Shown here: positions 34,301 to 42,218 of the stretch, piece after piece
How positions within the stretch are numbered: the stretch's first letter is position 1
How the letters are laid out: each line of letters begins with the position of its first letter
Assembly (NCBI RefSeq): GCF_042662225.1
Contig: NZ_JBHSYQ010000001.1
Span: forward strand, 62,001 to 126,000
Length of the DNA: 64,000 bases
Source: Nibribacter roseus
Lineage (GTDB): Bacteria > Bacteroidota > Bacteroidia > Cytophagales > Hymenobacteraceae
Direction: 5' to 3'
The notes under the pieces: model-generated
The model's input: only the letters and a program-made list of their open reading frames with translations
What the model was told of the DNA's origin: nothing
Databases searched by the model: none
Translations under genes and position numbers: made by a program

Positions 34301-34741
34301 TCCGGCAGGATCTTCTGCCAATGTTGTGATACGGGTGTTTAAAATACTAGTGGAGACATCAAGAACAGTAGTCTTATGCTGGCTTATGTATACCAACTGA
34401 TGGTCAGTGGCTGCCCATATACCTCCATTTTTTGATGGAGCAATGGCATAAAACATGCTAGAGGAGAGGTCAGGAAGGGTAGATTCATTGAAAACTGCAA
34501 ACGTATGCCCGTCAAACCGAACTAATCCATCTTCCGTGGCAGCCCAGATAAAGCCTGCCTTGTCTTTCTTTACTTCAAAAACCGCATTCTGAGGTAGCCC
34601 GTTTTTATTGTCCCACACTTGGGTTACATAGCCAGCCTCATACCAAGGTGTGTTGGCAGAAGCGGCTGAGGCAACAGTAAAGCTAGCAAGTTGCAGTAGT
34701 ATGAAAAAGTACAGATATTCAGCTGATTTGAACCCACGCAT
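31340..34741 (-). CDS. propeller-Y_Y_Y-PAS sensor protein lacking a kinase ATPase domain
   Basis: Protein of 1133 aa. A signal peptide is followed by a large periplasmic two-component-regulator propeller (about 30-690) with many IWVGT/GLNRF-type repeats. A Y_Y_Y beta-sandwich follows (FHYRLKEVDEAWELAGQRRT to LHFTVEP), then one transmembrane helix near residue 760. In the cytoplasm are two PAS domains (about 800-915 and 925-1040, with IYVNKAFTEMTGYSASEVFG). A short DHp-like helix pair ITWIQSHVVRAPLARILGL carries a His near residue 1069. The protein stops about 65 residues later, with no HATPase N, G1 or G2 boxes and no receiver domain. It resembles hybrid two-component sensors of carbohydrate use, but cannot phosphorylate itself alone. 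Confidence 0.85.
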   Translation of the reverse strand: MRGFKSAEYLYFFILLQLASFTVASAASANTPWYEAGYVTQVWDNKNGLPQNAVFEVKKDKAGFIWAATEDGLVRFDGHTFAVFNESTLPDLSSSMFYAIAPSKNGGIWAATDHQLVYISQHKTTVLDVSTSILNTRITTLAEDPAGRIWVGTVSGHLLYVENGSVKQPKFWKLAEKRSIQSISSGPNGLLVGTNAGLYQLNHKTQQPQNIKGYEDKYIRTLAHAPDGTIWIGTKEHGVFHLAGSKETNYTMKEGLPELFITALAIAPNGQVWAGTLTSGVHQLQDGKFQPLIANGLPPDGVRSILFTGRDMLWLGTAASGLVQLKPAQVHMLSPRFKLASEIVLPIYQHSSGDVWVGTAGQGVTKISKGKSLHLNHKQGLASDLILSIGGTKDAVYIGTPNGLNRFNLQTGKIDQHFTQADGLASNLVQAILTDASQTVWIATRSGGIHTLHPEGKISSLPIPSSFSQTDFVSAFEDQHHNKWFGSRGAGALCITPSGKITAYLPSKGLPANIINCFYQDKSGTIWLGTEKGLVFINGQKFTLINKKNGLAFNDIYQILDDGLGSVWLSGAYGIQRIATSDLEKAKSGNSGKETIQAQLYNHADGMRNAETNGGVFPAGTKMQDGSLWFPTVEGIAIIDPVQLNEAPYTANIHIQTMRFANELVDLSKNVSLPPGVHTVAIDYTSINFYSPNEINFHYRLKEVDEAWELAGQRRTAYFSSLEPGNYTFEVKAELNGTWSETRQLHFTVEPFFYQTLWFKSALLLLLFVAGYTAKKVLAQHQQEAKLVALVEARTKDLQVSNDRFSLINKATSDVIWDYDLIQHEMYWGENLTRHFGYSPVDIKSNFNLWMDNLHPEDYHRVTDTFFNAIAGDTTIWFAEYRFRKANNEFAYVNDHGYILRDQSGKAVRMLGAMQDVTKLKEEEERLRLLESVITHANDAVLITEADLLNEPGPRIIYVNKAFTEMTGYSASEVFGQSPRMLQGPKTDRLTLNRLRNAIENGEACEVGVINYRKNGEEFFVNINISPITDKQGHITHFISIQRDFTERQEYLKAIEMQNARLREITWIQSHVVRAPLARILGLINLLQDNTSQVDQQTLFSYIKSSSVELDTIIKDIVSKAESVDKDQEVQEV

Positions 34742-35142
34742 GCCTTCCGTAATATATTAGAAACGGTAACCTCTGCTCATTCTTGAGGAGAGACTACGCC
34801 TTCATACAACATAGCTTCAGCGGAAATACGGTGGGGGAGACGTATTTGTGCTGCTGTTAATTATTCAATTTTAAATAAAAAAATATTAGTTCCTGCTCTT
34901 TTGTTAATATTTACTTAAAGTTATGGATATAATGCAATATTTGCTTGTAATCTTAATGAGCAGCTGAAGAGAGGCTGAGACACTTTTTTTAATTGCCTGA
35001 TAACCAAAGGAAAAAGCACCTTGAATAGCTGGTCACTTAAAAAAGTATTTAGCCTGTCTGCACTATTGGGTAGAAGAAAAGCACAGGTTGAACTGTGTGC
35101 CATTCAGTATACAGAAATGAATAATTTTTTACAGGTGCCCTG
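34742..35142. other. intergenic region, no gene seen
   Basis: About 400 bp between two minus-strand genes. It is AT-rich at 34855-34920 (probable promoter zone of the sensor gene) and has no credible coding frame or strong hairpin. Confidence 0.5.
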
Positions 35143-35778
35143 CTACTTGGCAAGCTGCAGCAGGTATTCACGCATTTCTTTGGTGTCATACGCCGCCATG
35201 CCTACCTGAGTGGCTACTATTTTACCTTCGGGTGAAATAATATAGGTGGTGGGGATTGAGGGGCTCTGGAATTCCTCTGGGAAATTGCTGTGGGGCAGGT
35301 ATACCGGAAAGGTATAGCCTTTCTTTTCGATATACTTCTTGACTTTGCCCATGCCGCCTCTGTCAACTGATAGCATCACAAACGCAATTTTGTTTGAATA
35401 TAACTTGTTGTAGAGGCTTTGGATGTTTGGCATTTCAGCCACGCACGGAGGGCACCAAGTAGCCCAAACGTTCAGAAAAATCACTTTGCCTTTCAGAGTC
35501 TCAAAATTGACAGTTTTTCCATCTAGCCCTGTAATCTTAAAACCAGTACCTACCATTTTAGGAGCAGGAAGGGGGGAGATAGCGCTGGAAAAGGAAACGG
35601 GTGTGTTGGTTTCAACCGCCATTGGAATGTCTGCTTTTTTAAAACCGGAGGCTAGTAGGAGGCGCTGCACTTGCCCAATAGCCTCTGTATGTAGCCCAGT
35701 GGCATATAATAGACCAAATACGGCTAAAATGATTACCCAGCCCGGTATGTTCTTGAGTGAGAACCTCTGTTTGCTCAT
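35143..35778 (-). CDS. TlpA-like membrane-anchored thioredoxin
   Basis: Protein of 211 aa. One N-terminal transmembrane anchor (about 12-30: GWVIILAVFGLLYATG) is followed by a periplasmic thioredoxin-fold domain starting near residue 75. The redox motif WATWCPPCVAEMP and the cis-proline region SIPTTYIISPEGKIV are intact, so a thiol-disulfide oxidoreductase role is likely. It is the first member of a minus-strand group with sulfur transport and persulfide genes, separated from the YeeE pair by palindrome copy 15. It could instead serve cytochrome maturation. Confidence 0.85.
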   Translation of the reverse strand: MSKQRFSLKNIPGWVIILAVFGLLYATGLHTEAIGQVQRLLLASGFKKADIPMAVETNTPVSFSSAISPLPAPKMVGTGFKITGLDGKTVNFETLKGKVIFLNVWATWCPPCVAEMPNIQSLYNKLYSNKIAFVMLSVDRGGMGKVKKYIEKKGYTFPVYLPHSNFPEEFQSPSIPTTYIISPEGKIVATQVGMAAYDTKEMREYLLQLAK

Positions 35779-35830
35779 GATTTCTCCTATTTAATTATGA
35801 ATTGTGGATAGAGCCACTTCTCTGAAGCCT

Positions 35831-35870
35831 CTGTTTTAGGTTTGTTTTCCGAAAAACAGACCCAAAACAG
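35831..35870. repeat. dispersed palindrome, copy 15
   Basis: CTGTTTTAGGTTTGTTTTC pairs with GAAAAACAGACCCAAAACAG, a well-conserved copy. It sits between the YeeE-half gene and the TlpA gene on the same strand. Confidence 0.85.
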
Positions 35871-35881
35871 AGAATGCTAGT

Positions 35882-36295
35882 CTAATGCGGAAGACGGGAT
35901 CTAACTAAGCCGTACAGAAATGTACCAGCCACTGCCCCTACAATGGCTATCAAAATTGGCCAAAACCCATGACCTATGTTCACAAACAAGGGGCCGGGGC
36001 AGGCACCCACCAAGGCCCAGCCCAACCCAAAGATAATGCCACCAATCAGGTAACGCGGCACTGATTTTTCTTTGGGCTTGAACAGAATAGGATTACCCTG
36101 AAAATCGCGGAGGTTGTATTTTTTGATGAGCCATACCGCTGTCACGCCTAGTATTACGGCCGTGCCGATGATGCCGTACATATGAAAGCCCTGGAACCGG
36201 AACATCTCCTGAATGCGGTACCAGGAAATGGCTTCTGATTTGCTCATCACAATGCCGAAGAGAATGCCAGTTAAAATGTATTTCAGTCCTTTCAT
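35882..36295 (-). CDS. YeeE/YedE-type transporter, C-terminal half (DUF6691-like)
   Basis: Membrane protein of 137 aa with about four helices. The start at 36295 (MKGLKYILTGILFGIVMSKS) was chosen over an upstream frame whose sequence is not protein-like. It contains the conserved GWALVGACPGPLFVNIGHG segment with the cysteine used in thiosulfate-type transporters of the YeeE family. It follows the other half by 44 bp. The two proteins probably combine into one channel, as the single-chain YeeE has both halves. Confidence 0.85.
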   Translation of the reverse strand: MKGLKYILTGILFGIVMSKSEAISWYRIQEMFRFQGFHMYGIIGTAVILGVTAVWLIKKYNLRDFQGNPILFKPKEKSVPRYLIGGIIFGLGWALVGACPGPLFVNIGHGFWPILIAIVGAVAGTFLYGLVRSRLPH

Positions 36296-36339
36296 GGCTA
36301 TGGGTGATTTGGGTAGTGAAGTAGCGCCCAGTAAGTAAT

Positions 36340-36897
36340 TTAAAAGATAAGAGGTAGCAATAGGAATGTCATGATGAGCCCGCCAATGAAAAAGCCAATG
36401 ACGGCAATGAGCGAGGGCAACTGCAGGTTTGACAATCCGCTGATGGCGTGGCCAGAGGTGCAACCGCCGGCGTATCTGGTGCCGAAGCCAATGAGCAGCC
36501 CACCTACCAGCAGTACCAAAACCGTCTTCAGGTCAGATAAAGCCTCAGATCCGAAAAGTTCCTGTGGCTGTAGATCCTGGGGGGCGGCAAATCCCAGCTC
36601 CTGAATATCTTGAACTGTGGCCTGCGATATTTGTATTGGCTCGCCGTCAGATAACCAGGTAGTGGAAATAAATCCGCCTAGAATGGCCCCCACCAGAAAC
36701 AGTAGATTCCAGGTTTGTGCTTTCCAGTTGAAGTCAAAAAACGAATTAACCTTACCGGCCCCGCAGGCCGCGCAAATAACCCTGAGGTTGGAGGAAAAGC
36801 CAAACGACTTCCCAAAAAATAGCAGCAGCACCAGCACCAGAGCAATTACTGCCCCTGAAACAAACCAATGCCATGGCCCACTAAGTGTTTCTAGCAT
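36340..36897 (-). CDS. YeeE/YedE-type transporter, N-terminal half
   Basis: Membrane protein of 185 aa with about five helices. Family motifs: CAACGAGKVNSFFDFNW with two cysteines near residues 43 and 46, and the key RYAGGCTSGHAISGLSNLQL with a cysteine in the pore region. It is predicted to import a reduced sulfur compound such as thiosulfate. It forms an operon with the DUF6691-like half at 35882, and the persulfide dioxygenase gene lies just upstream. Confidence 0.87.
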   Translation of the reverse strand: MLETLSGPWHWFVSGAVIALVLVLLLFFGKSFGFSSNLRVICAACGAGKVNSFFDFNWKAQTWNLLFLVGAILGGFISTTWLSDGEPIQISQATVQDIQELGFAAPQDLQPQELFGSEALSDLKTVLVLLVGGLLIGFGTRYAGGCTSGHAISGLSNLQLPSLIAVIGFFIGGLIMTFLLLPLIF

Positions 36898-37024
36898 AAC
36901 TCTATTATTTTAGATAATACAACAACTGTAGGGGCAGGGACTGCCTTGCCTCAAGCCGAATCCTGAAAGTATAACTGTTACTAGCTTCAAAACAGCTCCA
37001 AGGTTTCTTCAGCAGCAGCATGCG

Positions 37025-38434
37025 CTATAAAGTAGAGGGGCAAACAAAAGCAGTTCTGGGCACCGATGTCTCAGAAATTCCTTTGAAGCCTTGCTGTACG
37101 TTTACCACTTTATCAAATCCACGTGCTTTCAGAATGGAAGCCGCAATCATGGAGCGGTAGCCGCCTGCGCAGTGCAGGTACATGGTCTCTTTTTTCGGGA
37201 GCTCGGCCAGATGATCATTTAAGTAGTCGAGCGGGGCGTTACTGGCGGTGGTGATGTGCTCCGCCTGAAACTCACTGGGCTTGCGCACATCCACTACGGG
37301 CAGCTTCTGATTTTGCTTGTAGCGCTGCTCAAATTCTTGCGGCGAAATAGATTCAACGGTATCCATTTCTTTGCCCGCTTGCTGCCATGCCTTAAAACCG
37401 CCTTTCAAGTACCCGATGGTATGGTCGTAGCCCACGCGGGCCAGGCGAGTTACTACTTCTTCCTCGCGGCCCTCCTCAGTTACGAGCAGAATCTGCTGCT
37501 TTATGTCTGGTATTAAAGTGCCCACCCACGGCGCGAAACCACCATTAATACCAATGTTGATAGAGTTCGGGATGAAGCCTTGGGCAAATGTTTCAGGATG
37601 TCGCGTGTCCAACACCAAGGCGCCGGTTTCGTTGGCTGCTGTTTCAAACGCCTCGGGTTCTAAGGCCTGCAGACCTTTCTCCAGCACCTCAGAAATGCTG
37701 TCATAGCCCTGCTTATTGAGCATTACGTTCAGCGGGAAGTAACTGGGCGGCGGGGTGAGGCCATGGGTTACCTCTTCTATGAACTCCTCTTTGGTCATGG
37801 TGGCGCGCAGGGCGTAGTTTGTTTCTTTCTGATGACCAAGCGTGTCAAAGGTTTCTTTGCTCATGTTCTTGCCGCAGGCGCTTCCGGCCCCGTGGGCAGG
37901 GTACACCAGCACGTCATCGGCTAAAGGCATAATCTTAGTACGGAGCGAATCATATAAGTGGCCGGCCAACTGCTCCCGCGTCAGGTCTGACTTGGCAGCC
38001 AAATCAGGGCGGCCTACATCTCCAATAAAAAGAGTGTCGCCGGTGAAGAGGGCGTAATCTTTGCCGCTTTCGTTTTTAAGCAGGTAGGTAGTAGACTCCA
38101 TGGTGTGCCCCGGGGTATGCAGCACCTTAATGGTCAGGTTGCCTACTTTCAGTTCTTCGCCGTCTTGGGCAATGTAAGACTCGTACGTGGGGTTGGCGTT
38201 GGGGCCGAATATAATTTGGGCGCCGCTTGCCTTGGCTAAATCAACGTGGCCACTCACAAAGTCGGCGTGGAAGTGAGTTTCCAGCACGTATTTAATTTTA
38301 GCACCGCGACTTTCAGCCTTGGTCAAATAGGGCTGTATTTCGCGCAGCGGGTCAATGATGACGGCTTCGCCGTTGCTTTCAATGTAATAAGCGCCCTGTG
38401 CCAGGCAACCGGTATATATTTGTTCTACTAACAT
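37025..38434 (-). CDS. persulfide dioxygenase-like MBL protein with two rhodanese domains
   Basis: Cytoplasmic protein of 469 aa. The N-terminal metallo-beta-lactamase domain (1-250) has ETHFHADFVSGH (His54, His56, Asp58), HTPGHTMES and LFTGDTLFIGDVGRPDL, like ETHE1-type persulfide dioxygenases. Two rhodanese domains follow. The first (about 265-355) has no cysteine in its active loop (LLVTEEGREEE), so it is probably structural. The second (about 365-460) has HCAGGYRSM with the catalytic Cys. It would oxidise or transfer sulfane sulfur from persulfides. The gene is flanked by sulfur transport genes on the same strand. Confidence 0.9.
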   Translation of the reverse strand: MLVEQIYTGCLAQGAYYIESNGEAVIIDPLREIQPYLTKAESRGAKIKYVLETHFHADFVSGHVDLAKASGAQIIFGPNANPTYESYIAQDGEELKVGNLTIKVLHTPGHTMESTTYLLKNESGKDYALFTGDTLFIGDVGRPDLAAKSDLTREQLAGHLYDSLRTKIMPLADDVLVYPAHGAGSACGKNMSKETFDTLGHQKETNYALRATMTKEEFIEEVTHGLTPPPSYFPLNVMLNKQGYDSISEVLEKGLQALEPEAFETAANETGALVLDTRHPETFAQGFIPNSINIGINGGFAPWVGTLIPDIKQQILLVTEEGREEEVVTRLARVGYDHTIGYLKGGFKAWQQAGKEMDTVESISPQEFEQRYKQNQKLPVVDVRKPSEFQAEHITTASNAPLDYLNDHLAELPKKETMYLHCAGGYRSMIAASILKARGFDKVVNVQQGFKGISETSVPRTAFVCPSTL

Positions 38435-38465
38435 AGCTGTTCAGTATATTTCAGTTCTATTAATG

Positions 38466-38473
38466 CAAAGGTA
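38466..38473 (-). promoter_or_regulatory. -7 element for the persulfide dioxygenase gene
   Basis: TACCTTTG on the minus strand, 32 bp before the ATG at 38434. No clear -33 box at 19-21 bp, which could mean activator dependence. Confidence 0.45.
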
Positions 38474-38528
38474 CCATAGCTGCAAAGCCCAGGCATTGTT
38501 TATGGTCACACAAGTTTATGGAGCTTTT

Positions 38529-39374
38529 CTAAAAGAAAATCTCTTTGCCAATGATGTACACGCCCATGACCAGTACAAACCAGCCAAACCCAGTTCTCAG
38601 TTTATCGGCATGAATTTTAGCCGATAAAAAGGAGCCGATGAAAATTCCCGCAATAGAAAGTGACGAGAAGATAGCTAAAAAGGACCAGTCAATGTCATAG
38701 TTGAAGATATCGCCCACAAACCCTAGCAGTGATTTGGCTGCAATAATGAGCAGTGAGGTGCCTACGGCCATTTTCATGTCTAACTTTGAGAAAAGCACCA
38801 ACGCCGGAATAATCAGAAAACCACCGCCCGCACCCACTAAACCAGTAAGAGTGCCTACAATGGCACCCTCGGCTAGAATACCGGCGTAGTTGAATTTCGG
38901 CTCAACCTGTCTTATTGATGCAGTACCTTGGTCTAAGATAACAGTGTCTGCGTTTTCGTCTGCGGTTACTTTGGGTTTGGGGTTTCTTCTAATCATACTG
39001 ACGGAGGCAAACACCATTAGTACCGCAAACAACAGCATGAGCAAAATTCCCTTAGTTACTTCAAAGTCGCCTAGGGTAAAAATGCTGCCTGGAATGGCGG
39101 GCACTATGTAACGCCGCGTGGCGTACACCGCCACAATAGAGGGTAGTCCAAATACCAGGGAAGTCTTCAGGCTCACCAGCCCTTTTTTGTAAAACTTGTA
39201 GCTTCCTACCAGACTAGTCAAACCCACAATAAAAAGTGAGTAGGCCGTGGCGATTACTGGGCTCAGGCCCAGTAAATACACCAGCGCCGGCACCGTTAAT
39301 ATTGAGCCGCCGCCGCCAATCAGTCCTAACGAAAGGCCTATGATCAATGCCGCTATGTAGCCCAAGACTTCCAT
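38529..39374 (-). CDS. sulfite exporter TauE/SafE family protein
   Basis: Polytopic membrane protein of 281 aa with about eight helices in two related halves. The family's glycine-rich signatures are present twice: GLSLGLIGGGGSILTVPALVY near residue 20 and GTLTGLVGAGGGFLIIPALVL near 180. This family exports sulfite or sulfonates. It would remove the sulfite made by the persulfide dioxygenase encoded next to it. The hydrophilic loop at about 130-165 is cytoplasmic. Confidence 0.9.
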   Translation of the reverse strand: MEVLGYIAALIIGLSLGLIGGGGSILTVPALVYLLGLSPVIATAYSLFIVGLTSLVGSYKFYKKGLVSLKTSLVFGLPSIVAVYATRRYIVPAIPGSIFTLGDFEVTKGILLMLLFAVLMVFASVSMIRRNPKPKVTADENADTVILDQGTASIRQVEPKFNYAGILAEGAIVGTLTGLVGAGGGFLIIPALVLFSKLDMKMAVGTSLLIIAAKSLLGFVGDIFNYDIDWSFLAIFSSLSIAGIFIGSFLSAKIHADKLRTGFGWFVLVMGVYIIGKEIFF

Positions 39375-39791
39375 GTGTTGCAGTAGTTTCTAGTTGCTGT
39401 GTAGCTTCATATATAGCAACAGTAATACTTAAAACGCGTGCATTCAAATGCGTAGCGCTGCTTGCTTATGAACCACAGGTTGCCCAAAACTAGTGAATTT
39501 TACTTGGGGCGTTTTTGGCCTCTTTTACAGAAATTGGCTCCAAATCAGTAATACTTTGAAAGCATTTGTGAAGAAGAACAGGAATTAGTGGGTTGATTCT
39601 AATAAAGCTTCCACATTATTGAGAAAGCCTAAAGCCAACCTGTTTTGCATGATAAAGTTAAATATAGTTTTATAAGACCAGCCCGATAGAAAATTATGGG
39701 GCAGGGTTGGTTCTGTATAAGCAAGAAAACTTTTGAGGGTAGTAGGTGCGTTATAATTTTGAGAGGCTATTAACCTTAAATATAATTACCT
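39375..39791. other. intergenic region between divergent genes
   Basis: About 415 bp between the TauE gene and the hydroxylase gene. It contains palindrome copy 16 and AT-rich sequence near 39650-39790 that probably holds the hydroxylase promoter. No other structure seen. Confidence 0.5.
39510..39548. repeat. dispersed palindrome, copy 16
   Basis: CGTTTTTGGCCTCTTTTAC pairs with AAATTGGCTCCAAATCAG, moderately degenerate, between divergent genes. Confidence 0.65.
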
Positions 39792-40568
39792 GTGGATGCT
39801 CAATTTTGGCTTTTGTATTCTGTGCTAGCGGCAAGGTATGTTTTTATAGCCGGTGTTGCCTTTTTGGTGTTTTATATTCTGTTGCCCAAGAAGTTCGCAG
39901 GCCGTAAAATTCAGGCGCTTTCTCCAAAGCGGAAAGATTATATGCGTGAAGTAGGGTACTCGTTCTTCACCTTCGTGGTTTTTGCGGCATACGGTGTTGT
40001 GCTTTCTGCGGAATGGGTGCTGCCTTACACACAAATTTATACTGATGTGCATGCATACAGTTGGGGTTATTTTGCTTTTAGCATTGTGCTGGCACTGGTG
40101 ATTCATGACGCTTATTTTTATTGGACACACCGGCTCATGCATCATCCCAAACTATTTAAAGCATTTCATCTTACGCATCATAAATCAGTGAATCCTTCGC
40201 CTTGGGCAGCATTTTCATTTTCTCCTTTAGAAGCAGTAGTAGAGGGCGGAATTATTTTTGTAGTGGCGTTTCTTATTCCAATTCACCCGCTGGCCATTGT
40301 GGCGTTTCTGTTTTTTATGACGGTATACAATGTATACGGGCACCTGGGGTATGAAATTTACCCTCATTGGCTCGTAAACAGTAGCCTGGGCCGCTGGCTG
40401 AACACTTCTACGAACCATAATATGCACCACAAGTTCTTCAAAGGTAACTATGGGTTGTATTTCCGGTATTGGGATGAATGGATGGGCACCACCCACGCCA
40501 AGTATAATGAGACGCTTGCAAAACTGGTGAGTCCGCCGCAGGAGCCAGTGCAGGCTGTAAAGCGTTAA
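39792..40568 (+). CDS. sterol desaturase / fatty acid hydroxylase family protein
   Basis: Integral membrane di-iron enzyme of 258 aa with about five helices. The histidine clusters of the family are present: HDAYFYWTHRLMHH near residue 107, HLTHHKS near 126, and NHNMHHKFF near 213. The start is a GTG at 39792; an in-frame stop lies 9 bp upstream and no earlier ATG exists. Enzymes of this family hydroxylate or desaturate lipids such as fatty acids, sterols or carotenoids; the substrate here is unknown. Confidence 0.87.
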   Translation: MDAQFWLLYSVLAARYVFIAGVAFLVFYILLPKKFAGRKIQALSPKRKDYMREVGYSFFTFVVFAAYGVVLSAEWVLPYTQIYTDVHAYSWGYFAFSIVLALVIHDAYFYWTHRLMHHPKLFKAFHLTHHKSVNPSPWAAFSFSPLEAVVEGGIIFVVAFLIPIHPLAIVAFLFFMTVYNVYGHLGYEIYPHWLVNSSLGRWLNTSTNHNMHHKFFKGNYGLYFRYWDEWMGTTHAKYNETLAKLVSPPQEPVQAVKR

Positions 40569-40783
40569 ATTCTTTTCTTATGCTCCGCTGGTAAACACTC
40601 TTTCTAAAAGAAAAAGAAGGTGTGTGGAATTGCAAAAATTATGGGCTGCACGCGCCATTTCTCTTTGCTTCTAAGTAGTGTCCATACATTTAAGGTTGTT
40701 ATGCATAGCAGTAATTACAAGTAAATCAACATTCATGTAAAGAGAAGCAATGAAGTGATTTGGAATATGTGGGGGTGCGATTT

Positions 40784-40822
40784 CTGTTTTTGGCTTGTTT
40801 TTCCCATTTTAGCCCAGAAACG
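40784..40822. repeat. dispersed palindrome, copy 17
   Basis: CTGTTTTTGGCTTGTTTTTC pairs with ATTTTAGCCCAGAAACG, with some mismatches. Confidence 0.65.
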
Positions 40823-40895
40823 CAGCGCTTGGTTTGGCGTAAGACGGAATAGTGGCAGCCTATGCGTTATGAAATGGCTTAGCCTTTTAATTTTA

Positions 40896-40936
40896 CCCAA
40901 TCACTCAATCACACATTCAACCATTCACTCTTTCAC
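40896..40936. repeat. heptamer array (AATCACT type)
   Basis: Degenerate 7-mers AATCACT, CAATCAC, ACATTCA, ACCATTC, ACTCTTT running directly up to the epimerase start codon at 40937, where a leader would lie. Confidence 0.6.
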
Positions 40937-42013
40937 ATGAGCACTCCAGAGGCAAACATCCCGGCGCGGGAAAACTTTCAGCAGACCATTGACGGCAAGA
41001 GGACAGATTTATTTGTGCTGAAGAACAAAAACAACTTACAGGCAGCCATCACCAACTATGGCGGGCGCTTAGTAGGGCTATGGGTGCCTGATAAAAACGG
41101 GAAGCTGGTGGATGTGGTGATTGGGCATGATAACGTGCAAACTTTTGCAGAAGGAGAAGACTCATATTATGGCGCCACGGTAGGGCGTTACGCCAACAGA
41201 ATAGCCAACGGTAAGTTTACCCTGGAAGGGCAAGGATACAGGCTGGCAACCAACAACGCACCCAATCATCTGCATGGCGGAGACAAAGGCTTTTCCAGAG
41301 TGGTATGGGAGGCTGATCAGCTGAGCGAGCAGACGCTGCGCCTGCGTTACGTGTCTCAAGGCATGGAGGAAGGTTATCCGGGGGGGTTGACGGTCATGGT
41401 GGTTTATACTCTGACAGACAATAATGAACTGACCATTGAGTATGCCGCCACTACAGACAAGACTACCGTAGTCAACCTCACCAACCACGCTTATTTTAAC
41501 CTCAACGGCGAAGGCAGTGGCTCTATCCTGAACCATGTGCTCCAGATAAAGGCTGATCAATTTACACCCATAGACGCAACCTCTATACCTACTGGTGAGC
41601 TGGCACCTGTGGCGGGCACCCCATTTGACTTTACCCAGCCTACTGCCATTGGAGAGCGAATTGAACAGGAGCATGAGCAACTGCAGCATGGCCAGGGATA
41701 TGACCACAATTTTGTTTTAGCAGAAGAGCCTCGGCAAGAATTGGCTTTTGCCGCCTCGGCCTTAGGCGACCAAAGCGGTATACTGATGGAGGTGTTCACG
41801 CAAGAGCCGGGGGTGCAGCTATACACGGGCAACTTTATGAGAGGGGAGCGCACGCTGAAAAGCGGAGCTAAAGATGCACGCCGTACGGCTTTCTGCCTAG
41901 AGACACAGCTGTTTCCAGATTCGCCTAATAAACCACATTTCCCTTCAGCGGTGTTAAGAACCGGCGAAACCTATAAAACGGCCACTGTTTACAAGTTCTC
42001 TGTTCAAAAGTAA
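40937..42013 (+). CDS. galM: aldose 1-epimerase (galactose mutarotase)
   Basis: Enzyme of 358 aa interconverting alpha and beta anomers of aldohexoses. The fold markers are GATVGRYANRIANGKFTLEG, NAPNHLHGG with a substrate-binding His near residue 114, the catalytic His in VVNLTNHAYFNLNGEG near 184, and the base Glu in AFCLETQLFPDSPNKPHFPS near 322. It has no lipoprotein signal, so it is cytoplasmic. The Nudix-type regulator gene follows on the same strand after 205 bp, suggesting sugar-responsive control. Confidence 0.93.
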   Translation: MSTPEANIPARENFQQTIDGKRTDLFVLKNKNNLQAAITNYGGRLVGLWVPDKNGKLVDVVIGHDNVQTFAEGEDSYYGATVGRYANRIANGKFTLEGQGYRLATNNAPNHLHGGDKGFSRVVWEADQLSEQTLRLRYVSQGMEEGYPGGLTVMVVYTLTDNNELTIEYAATTDKTTVVNLTNHAYFNLNGEGSGSILNHVLQIKADQFTPIDATSIPTGELAPVAGTPFDFTQPTAIGERIEQEHEQLQHGQGYDHNFVLAEEPRQELAFAASALGDQSGILMEVFTQEPGVQLYTGNFMRGERTLKSGAKDARRTAFCLETQLFPDSPNKPHFPSAVLRTGETYKTATVYKFSVQK

Positions 42014-42134
42014 GGCAGCGAAAGTGTGAGGTCTACTGCATTTCATTTTTTCAGGTGCAGCACAATTCTTAACTTGGCATCAGGTATGCATTAAGGTGAG
42101 GTAATTCACCCATTTCAAGGTACATGTGCAAGGC

Positions 42135-42173
42135 CTGTTTTTGCGCTGTTTTCCAGAAAAGAGCCTCAAAACG
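42135..42173. repeat. dispersed palindrome, copy 18
   Basis: CTGTTTTTGCGCTGTTTTCC pairs with AGAAAAGAGCCTCAAAACG, between galM and the Nudix regulator. Confidence 0.75.
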
Positions 42174-42218
42174 TGATTCTTGCTCTGATAAACCAGTTAC
42201 ACATCTAATTCTCCAGCT

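Larger units (their letters stand above)
40569..40936. other. intergenic region upstream of the epimerase
   Basis: About 370 bp without a credible gene. It holds palindrome copy 17 and, next to the epimerase ATG, a heptamer array. Confidence 0.5.

Noticed and set aside
34921..35103. 60-codon minus-strand frame before the sensor gene
   Set aside because: No signal, domain or start context; composition fits non-coding DNA.
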